DNA of 64,000 nucleotides from Campylobacterota bacterium. Lineage in GTDB: Bacteria > Babelota > Babeliae > Babelales > RVW-14. The translations under genes were made by a program, and so were the position numbers. Below are positions 58,688-64,000 of this stretch, piece after piece. Under the pieces are notes generated by a model, which searched no databases, was not told where the DNA came from, and worked only from the letters and a program-made list of their open reading frames with translations. Where the stretch lies: contig JACKCO010000003.1 in NCBI GenBank assembly GCA_020633995.1, positions 620,001 through 684,000 on the forward strand, in the 5' to 3' direction. The number at the start of each line of letters is the position of its first letter. Position 1 is the first letter of the stretch.

Positions 58688-59856
58688 GAGTTGTGCTCTC
58701 AGCGGGCGGACGATTCCATGCATTTCATTTAGCAAAGCAGCTGGCAAGGCGTAATTCGCTTGCAAAATTTTTCAGTTTTAGTGCGCAGAACAGTGACTTT
58801 GATTATTTACCACGCAGTGTAGTTGACCAAAGTACTGTGTGCAAGTTTGTCAACTGGCTTGCATGCCGGTTGCAGGTGCGTCGATTTGTTAACAAATCGT
58901 GGTGTAATGCTACGCAAGATGCGTTGTTTGATACATGGGTAGCAAAAAAAATTCAGGCGTTAGAACCCTTTGACATATTTGTTGGTTGGGCTGATTATGT
59001 GCTCAAAACCATTCCCTTTGTACGGCAAAAAGGAGCCAAGGTAATTATTGAGTCTGGCTCTTTTCACATCAAAGACCAAGCTCAGTTGCTCACTCAAGAG
59101 TATGACCGTTGGGGTATTTGCTATGAGCCGATTAACAAAAAAAACATGGAGCGCATGCTTGCAGAATATGAGCTAGCAGACTACATTATGACACCATCTG
59201 AGGTGGTTTGTCAGAGTTTTTATCGACAGGGGGTTGCTCGCGATAAAGTTTTGAAAGTGCCATGTGGCATTGATGGAGCACCGCTAACATCGCTTGAATC
59301 GCGAGATACGTATGTTAAAAAATTTATTGTTCTTTTTGCCGGGTTGCTCAGCATTCGTAAAGGCGTGCCGTATTTGATTCAGGCATGGAATGAACTGAAT
59401 CTTCCTGACAATGATGCGGAACTCCTGCTTGTTGGGGGCATGCAAAAAGATTGTGAAGCCGTCTTAAAGCGATTGCCCATGAAAAAAAATGTAAAAATTA
59501 TGGGTTCTGTTTCGCATCAACAGCTTAAAAAGCTTTACCAGCAGGCTACGGTTTTGGCCTTACCCTCCATTGATGAAGGTTTTGGTATGGTTGTGACTGA
59601 GGCAATGGCAAGTGGTATTCCCGTTATTTGTTCTGATCATGTTGGTGCTGGCGAGTTAGTGCAAGATTATCAGCAGGGCTTTATTGTACCGCATGCAAAT
59701 GTTCAAGCGTTAGCAGCTTGTTTGGCGTGGTGCTATCAGCATCGTGAAGCATGTTTTGAGATGGGCAGATGCGCACAACAAACGGTTAAAAGTTTAACAT
59801 GGGACCATTATGGGCAACAGGTATATAGCCTATATCAGCAGATTTTGAATGTGTGA
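58684..59856 (+). CDS. Glycosyltransferase, GT4 family
   Basis: 390 residues. It overlaps the decarboxylase by ATGA. The GT-B fold shows PSEVVCQSFYRQGVARDKVLKVPCGID, FAGLLSIRKGVPYLIQAW, a GSV-HQQLKKLYQQATVLALPSIDEGFGMVVTEAMASGIPVI stretch (here split: LALPSIDEGFG and MVVTEAMASGIPV) and the C-terminal helices. The sugar donor is not predictable. It likely adds one residue of a surface glycan. Confidence 0.92.
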   Translation: MRVVLSAGGRFHAFHLAKQLARRNSLAKFFSFSAQNSDFDYLPRSVVDQSTVCKFVNWLACRLQVRRFVNKSWCNATQDALFDTWVAKKIQALEPFDIFVGWADYVLKTIPFVRQKGAKVIIESGSFHIKDQAQLLTQEYDRWGICYEPINKKNMERMLAEYELADYIMTPSEVVCQSFYRQGVARDKVLKVPCGIDGAPLTSLESRDTYVKKFIVLFAGLLSIRKGVPYLIQAWNELNLPDNDAELLLVGGMQKDCEAVLKRLPMKKNVKIMGSVSHQQLKKLYQQATVLALPSIDEGFGMVVTEAMASGIPVICSDHVGAGELVQDYQQGFIVPHANVQALAACLAWCYQHREACFEMGRCAQQTVKSLTWDHYGQQVYSLYQQILNV

Positions 59857-60965
59857 GAGGAGTAGCAATCGCATCAATAAAAAAAGTTTTGGTTGTTGGT
59901 TTTTTTAGTCCTGATCAAAATGTTTATACCTATGCATCATCTTTTTATAGAACTTTCGGGCAACTTGGCTATGTGGTGAGCGGGTTTAATATTCGCAAAA
60001 TAGTGATGCCGTTTTACTCACGTAGCAATCCAAATCTGTTGCCATATCACATAAAAAGAATTAACGACATATTGCTCAATAGATTGCTTGTGCAACATGT
60101 ACAGCGCTTTAGGCCAGACATGGTTTTTTTTATAAAGCCTGACAACATAACGCTATCAACGATGAGAACATTAAAGGCATGCAATACACGTCTTGCTTGT
60201 TTTTATCCAGATAATCCATTTTCGCTATGGAATGGGAATGCGAATGCGCAGGTATTAAACGGACTCCCGCTGTATGATTATTTTTTGATATGGTCGAAAA
60301 TGTTGATTCCTTCACTCACTTCTGCTGGTGCAAAGCGGGTGTTTTATTTTCCTCTTGCTTTTGATCAAGAGCTTTTTGAGCAACCGATAACAATTTCCTT
60401 GATAGAAAAAGAATTTTACACAAGTGACATTAGTTTTGTTGGAACGTGGGACCCTGAGCGTGAGGCATGGTTGACCGAACTTGTTAAAAACTTTCCTCAA
60501 AAGCGCATAGCGCTGTGGGGAAATAACTGGCAACATGCAGTGAGCGCTAATCAGTACATAAAAACGATATGGCAAGGGCCTGCGCGCTACGGAGCAGAAC
60601 TTATAAAAATATTTCGTTGTAGCAAAATTGTTTTAAATTTTTTGCGCCAACAAAATATGACAGCTCACAATATGCGTACGTTTGAAGCGCCCGCTGCGGG
60701 AGCGTTTATGTTGACGCAATATAGCGTAGAACAGGCGGAGCAGTTGTTTTGTGAGGGAGAAAGTATTGTATGTTTTACCAGTGTGCAAGATCTTGTTACT
60801 AAAGTTAGATTTTATTTAGATCATACAAAAGAACGCGAAGAAATTGCTTTGCGTGCCCATCGTGTTGTTCAATCCTTTGGTTTGAAAAAACAGCTTGAGA
60901 TGATCATGAGCTTGTTTGAGCAAGAAAGTAGTGAGAAAGGTTTGTGTTATGACGGTTGCGTATGA
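59853..60965 (+). CDS. Glycosyltransferase, CgeB-like
   Basis: 370 residues from GTG 59853, which overlaps the previous stop (GTGA). Visible are VLVVGFFSPDQNVYTYASSFYR, ARLACFYPDNPFSLWNG (start of the sequence CFYPDNP) and the C-terminal DUF3880/Glyco_trans_1_2-like region (KIVLNFLRQQNMTAHNMRTFEAPAAGAFML, given as NMRTFEAPAAGAFML). This group includes CgeB, which adds sugars to spore polysaccharide in Bacillus. The acceptor is unknown. Confidence 0.85.
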   Translation: MRGVAIASIKKVLVVGFFSPDQNVYTYASSFYRTFGQLGYVVSGFNIRKIVMPFYSRSNPNLLPYHIKRINDILLNRLLVQHVQRFRPDMVFFIKPDNITLSTMRTLKACNTRLACFYPDNPFSLWNGNANAQVLNGLPLYDYFLIWSKMLIPSLTSAGAKRVFYFPLAFDQELFEQPITISLIEKEFYTSDISFVGTWDPEREAWLTELVKNFPQKRIALWGNNWQHAVSANQYIKTIWQGPARYGAELIKIFRCSKIVLNFLRQQNMTAHNMRTFEAPAAGAFMLTQYSVEQAEQLFCEGESIVCFTSVQDLVTKVRFYLDHTKEREEIALRAHRVVQSFGLKKQLEMIMSLFEQESSEKGLCYDGCV

Positions 60966-61602
60966 AAAAAGGCTTTCACCAGTTAAAGTTAACTATATAG
61001 AACGTTATTTGCGGGGACAGCGTGTTCTTGATGTAGGTGCCGGGCATTGTTTATACAGTCGTTGGATTGGTGAGCGAAACAAGGCTATACAGGTAACGGC
61101 AATTGATTTATACGAGCCGGACGAGATAAAAGATTTTTCCTATCTTAATCTTGATCTGGAGCAACCACTCATTTCTTTGTCTGACAACTCTTTTGATACA
61201 ATTTTGGCATTTGATATCATCGAGCACATCTCAAACGAGCAGCTACTTACTGATGAGCTGTATCGTGTATGTGCGCCAGATGGCGTACTTATAGGTTCTG
61301 TACCGCACGATGACGATGGCTTTTTGCCAGCCTATAATCTGACGTTTAAACATAGATCAGACATAACGCACAAGCGTTACTATCTTCCTGCAACAATAGA
61401 ACAGGCTCTGGCAAAAAGTGGTTTTGAAGTTCTATTTATTCAAAAATGTGGCGGTATCTCGCCTCAGGTTATAGCTGAATTTTTTCCAGATTTTTGTCGC
61501 TACCCAATTAGAAAAATGTGTGGATTATTGCGTAAATTGGGGGTAATCAAAACTGGTCTGTCGTCAGATCTTTTTTTTGTTGCTAAAAAGGAGTGTGTGT
61601 AG
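60949..61602 (+). CDS. SAM-dependent methyltransferase of the glycan cluster
   Basis: 217 residues from ATG 60949 (AGAAAGG eight bases before); a longer frame from 60916 is less likely. RVLDVGAGHCLYSRWIG is the SAM motif I, and FDTILAFDIIEHI and GVLIGSVPHDD are motifs II and III of class I methyltransferases. It probably methylates a sugar or nucleotide sugar. It overlaps the previous gene by 17 bases and the next by one. Confidence 0.88.
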   Translation: MTVAYEKRLSPVKVNYIERYLRGQRVLDVGAGHCLYSRWIGERNKAIQVTAIDLYEPDEIKDFSYLNLDLEQPLISLSDNSFDTILAFDIIEHISNEQLLTDELYRVCAPDGVLIGSVPHDDDGFLPAYNLTFKHRSDITHKRYYLPATIEQALAKSGFEVLFIQKCGGISPQVIAEFFPDFCRYPIRKMCGLLRKLGVIKTGLSSDLFFVAKKECV

Positions 61603-62891
61603 TGAGGACCGGATCGCAGTTAGTCAAGCCCAAAGTTGCCTTGCTAACACTCAAAAACTCTTACGTGTATGGTGGCGTACTTTCACTTGTTAAAACAGCA
61701 TATCAATTTTGCGAAAACTATTTTGAGCCGACAGTATTTTGTTTGGGTTTTGACCAAGAGATCTCGACAAGCCTTCGTCGGTTGAAGTTTTCATCGTCTA
61801 CAAGACGTACACGTTATTTTGATATGAATTGTATTGAGGTTGGTGCTCGCTGGGCTTTTTGGGAGCCGGGTCATTACGCATATACTCGTCCGTATTGGCA
61901 TGAACTGCTCAATGACTATGAATATTGTTTTGCCATTAGTGGTACGGCGATAGCAGGACATCCTTTTTTGCAACTTGATAAAAAATATTTATTGTGGCTA
62001 GCTACGCCATACGACCATGATCGGTTTGCACGTGTTGCGGCCATGAAGGGTGTGAGAAAGCTTATTGATAGTCTTGCACACAAAAAGATGTTAGGGATAG
62101 AGCGGAATGTTCTTGAAAGTGCCAGTTTTACGCTTGCTACGAGTGAGTATGCAAAAAATGCCTTTCATCATTTAGCAGCGAGACATAGGGGGGCAATTGC
62201 CCGATGTGGATATCCGATTAAACAAAATAGTTTTTTTGTGTACAAAGAAAAAACATTTCAAGGAAATGTTTTGCTTGCCGTTGGGCGGTTTAGTGATCCT
62301 CGAAAAAATATTACGATGCTTTTGACGGCGTTTGAAAATATTTATACAAAGATGCCAGACGCCGTGTTGTATGTGGTTGGTGACAGGCCTGCAGAAGATG
62401 TTTTACGACCATTTAAAAATTTCTCTTCTTTTAAACATGTTCATTTTACTGGACGCGTGAGCGATCAAGAGCGTAATCAACTGTATGAAAAAGCTTCGGT
62501 TTTACTGATTACATCGCATCAGGAGGGACTTGGAATTGTTGGTCTTGAGGCATTATCACATGGAATTCCAGTTGTTTCTACCGACTGTGGCGGTACTCGT
62601 GATTTTGTTCATGATGACCAAACGGGTTATCTGGTTGCGGTAAATGATGTGCAAGCCATGTCTGATTCTGTTATTACTGTTTTGTCTAATCAAGCTTTGT
62701 ACACTAAGCTTTCTCTGAATGGGCAGATGCTCGTGCGTAGTGAATTTTCCTATTCCATGGTTCATGCGATTATGAAAGAAGCGTTTGTTCAGACATATCC
62801 AGAGCTTGAGCAATGGTTTGCTTTTTGTGATGGTGGAGTTGATGCTTTAGAAAAAGTTATGCGCTATGAGCAGCGCCATAATACTCTATGA
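61602..62891 (+). CDS. Glycosyltransferase, GT4 family
   Basis: 429 residues from GTG 61602, with AAGGAG eight bases before it; it overlaps the methyltransferase stop by one base. The domain order is that of GT4 enzymes: a variable N-terminal half, VGRFSDPRKNITMLLTAF, VLYVVGDRPAEDVLRPF, then LLITSHQEGLGIVGLEALSHGIPVVSTDCGGTRDFV (HQEGLGIV, GLEALSHG, STDCGGTRDFV). The donor and linkage are unknown. Confidence 0.9.
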   Translation: MRTGSQLVKPKVALLTLKNSYVYGGVLSLVKTAYQFCENYFEPTVFCLGFDQEISTSLRRLKFSSSTRRTRYFDMNCIEVGARWAFWEPGHYAYTRPYWHELLNDYEYCFAISGTAIAGHPFLQLDKKYLLWLATPYDHDRFARVAAMKGVRKLIDSLAHKKMLGIERNVLESASFTLATSEYAKNAFHHLAARHRGAIARCGYPIKQNSFFVYKEKTFQGNVLLAVGRFSDPRKNITMLLTAFENIYTKMPDAVLYVVGDRPAEDVLRPFKNFSSFKHVHFTGRVSDQERNQLYEKASVLLITSHQEGLGIVGLEALSHGIPVVSTDCGGTRDFVHDDQTGYLVAVNDVQAMSDSVITVLSNQALYTKLSLNGQMLVRSEFSYSMVHAIMKEAFVQTYPELEQWFAFCDGGVDALEKVMRYEQRHNTL

Positions 62892-64000
62892 AAGTACTTG
62901 TTATTAGCCACACTTATATTGCGTCAGTTAATCGCGAAAAATGGTTAACGCTTGCACGTTTGTACTGCGACGTATTTATAACGGTTATTTATCCAAAAAA
63001 ATGGTTGGGAACGCTTCGATCGTATGATGTTGAGACCGAATCGTTTTATGGATTGAAGAATTGTAGATTTGTAGCACTTGATGTGTATTATGCGGGTAAT
63101 GAAAGTAGGTATTTTTATAAGCCGATTAGTTTTTTTACTCTGCTTAAAGAGATTGCCCCTGATGTTGCGCACGTTGAGCAGGGTGACTGTTCGCTTGCTT
63201 ACCTGCAGACAATATTTTTTTTAAAAATATTGTCGATTCAATCCAGCTGTGTTTTTTTTACATGGATCAATTGGAAGCCCAAGGTAAATCTGGGGTACCG
63301 TATTTTTTGGCAATATGTTCAAAAAATTAATCGTTTTTTTTCTGAAGGCGCAATCACCGGCAATTGCAGTGCGCAGAAGCTTTTGCGCGAGCAGGGGTTT
63401 AAACAGCCAGTAAAAACGTTACCGCAGCTTGGTGTTGATTGTGCATTATTCAAGCCAGCTCAAAAAATAGATACACGAATAAAAAAAATAATATTTGTTG
63501 GACGCTTTATTCGTGAAAAAGGAATTTTTTTATTGGCTCACGTATTTGGAAAACTCATACAGGATAATCGTGATTGGAGACTTGTATTTGTTGGGACGGG
63601 AGCAGACAAGTGCGATCTGGTCAGTGCATTGCAGGAATGGGGTATAAGTGAATACGTTCAGCTAGAAAAGCCAATGAGTCATGAGCTGGTGGCTCCCTTA
63701 ATTGCTCAAGCTGAAATCTTAGTTTTACCTTCGTATGATACGCCTGAATGGAAGGAGCAATTTGGTCATGTCTTGATTGAGGCTATGGCATGCAGGGTTG
63801 CAGTTCTTGCAAGTGATGCGGGCGATATACCCGCTGTTGTAGGGGATGCCGGACTTATTTTTCAACAAAAAAATGAACAATCTTTACTTGCACAATTAAA
63901 AACTTTAATGCAAGATGAGGCTTTAAGAGAGTCGCTTAAGCAAAGGGGCTATCAGAGAGTGATTCAGCATTACTCACATGAAAAAATTGCCAGATCAACA
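62888..64000 (+). CDS. Glycosyltransferase, GT4 family (3' end off the window)
   Basis: An open frame of 371 codons begins at ATG 62888, overlapping the previous stop as ATGA, and runs to the right edge without a stop. Its C-terminal half has IIFVGRFIREKGIFLLA, LVFVGTGADKCDL and EQFGHVLIEAMACRVAVLASDAGDIPAVVG (seen as GHVLIEAMACRVAVLA and DAGDIPAVVG), the GT4 donor-binding signature. It continues the surface-polysaccharide operon. Confidence 0.88.
   Translation, partial: MKVLVISHTYIASVNREKWLTLARLYCDVFITVIYPKKWLGTLRSYDVETESFYGLKNCRFVALDVYYAGNESRYFYKPISFFTLLKEIAPDVAHVEQGDCSLAYLQTIFFLKILSIQSSCVFFTWINWKPKVNLGYRIFWQYVQKINRFFSEGAITGNCSAQKLLREQGFKQPVKTLPQLGVDCALFKPAQKIDTRIKKIIFVGRFIREKGIFLLAHVFGKLIQDNRDWRLVFVGTGADKCDLVSALQEWGISEYVQLEKPMSHELVAPLIAQAEILVLPSYDTPEWKEQFGHVLIEAMACRVAVLASDAGDIPAVVGDAGLIFQQKNEQSLLAQLKTLMQDEALRESLKQRGYQRVIQHYSHEKIARST

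Noticed and set aside
1..64000. CRISPR arrays, insertion sequences and prophage genes
   Set aside because: I saw no regularly spaced direct repeats, transposase motifs or phage structural genes.

Overview
The window is a gene-dense, moderately AT-rich bacterial chromosome segment. It carries about 63 protein genes, six tRNAs, no rRNA, no CRISPR array and no insertion sequence. The housekeeping genes (ffh, rpsP, khpA, trmD, rplS, leuS, ftsY, prmC, rnhB, smpB, sufS/sufU, glmM) are clearly bacterial. About 20 genes encode proteins with an N-terminal Sec-type signal and mostly no recognisable enzyme domain. Two of these are exported ankyrin proteins, one is an exported beta-helix protein, and one is a 955-residue exported protein with a polyproline run, a WH2-like actin-binding motif and acidic Asp/Trp motifs. 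An outer-membrane lineage is suggested by an LptF/G-type permease and a polysaccharide cluster. My inference is an intracellular or protist-associated Gram-negative of the Candidatus Dependentiae (TM6) type. This rests on gene content alone; Chlamydiota-like or Rickettsiales-like lineages are not excluded.

Layout. 1-2600: a truncated AAC(6')-like acetyltransferase, tRNA-Asn and tRNA-Val, an exported P-loop kinase of the chloramphenicol phosphotransferase type, and an exported alpha/beta hydrolase. 2776-7725: two M17 leucyl aminopeptidases in tandem (one exported, one cytosolic), then sufU and sufS. 7765-11914: exported WD40-like, rhodanese and unknown proteins, GDP-mannose dehydratase and an ankyrin protein. 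12083-16976: a Nudix protein, biotin carboxylase, biotin carrier protein, a MerR-like regulator, GspF/PilC and DUF167. 17087-17433: tRNA-Arg, tRNA-Ser(GCT) and tRNA-Ser(TGA). 17450-23717: small accessory enzymes (two Nudix, an aadA-like nucleotidyltransferase, a FlaR-like kinase, a hydrolase) and small membrane or secreted proteins. 23714-28298: a lipoprotein, then the ffh-rpsP-khpA-trmD-rplS block, in which rimM is absent and TrmD is fused to a second SPOUT domain. 28405-34110: the beta-helix protein and four tandem paralogs of a Lys-rich exported family.

34199-48192: tRNA-Phe, kup, DUF2062, smpB, birA, sppA, prmC, ftsY, an ankyrin protein, a transaldolase-like gene, leuS, a HAS-barrel-like gene and rnhB. 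48401-52002: an XRE/S24-like regulator without the catalytic Ser, convergent with the candidate WASP mimic. 52138-55995: LysE, glmM, DUF502 and an LptF/G permease. 56001-56126: a palindromic interspersed-type repeat. 56333-64000: an exported unknown, then a tightly overlapping sugar-polymer operon (UXS-type decarboxylase, four glycosyltransferases, a methyltransferase) that runs off the right edge.

How the genes fit together. BirA at 37361 would biotinylate the carrier protein at 14138, which biotin carboxylase (12618) then carboxylates. Ffh and FtsY form the targeting pair that feeds the many exported products. GlmM, gmd, UXS and the glycosyltransferases supply envelope polysaccharide. The exported repeat proteins and the WH2-like protein are the best candidates for host interaction, but nothing in the window proves that they leave the cell.
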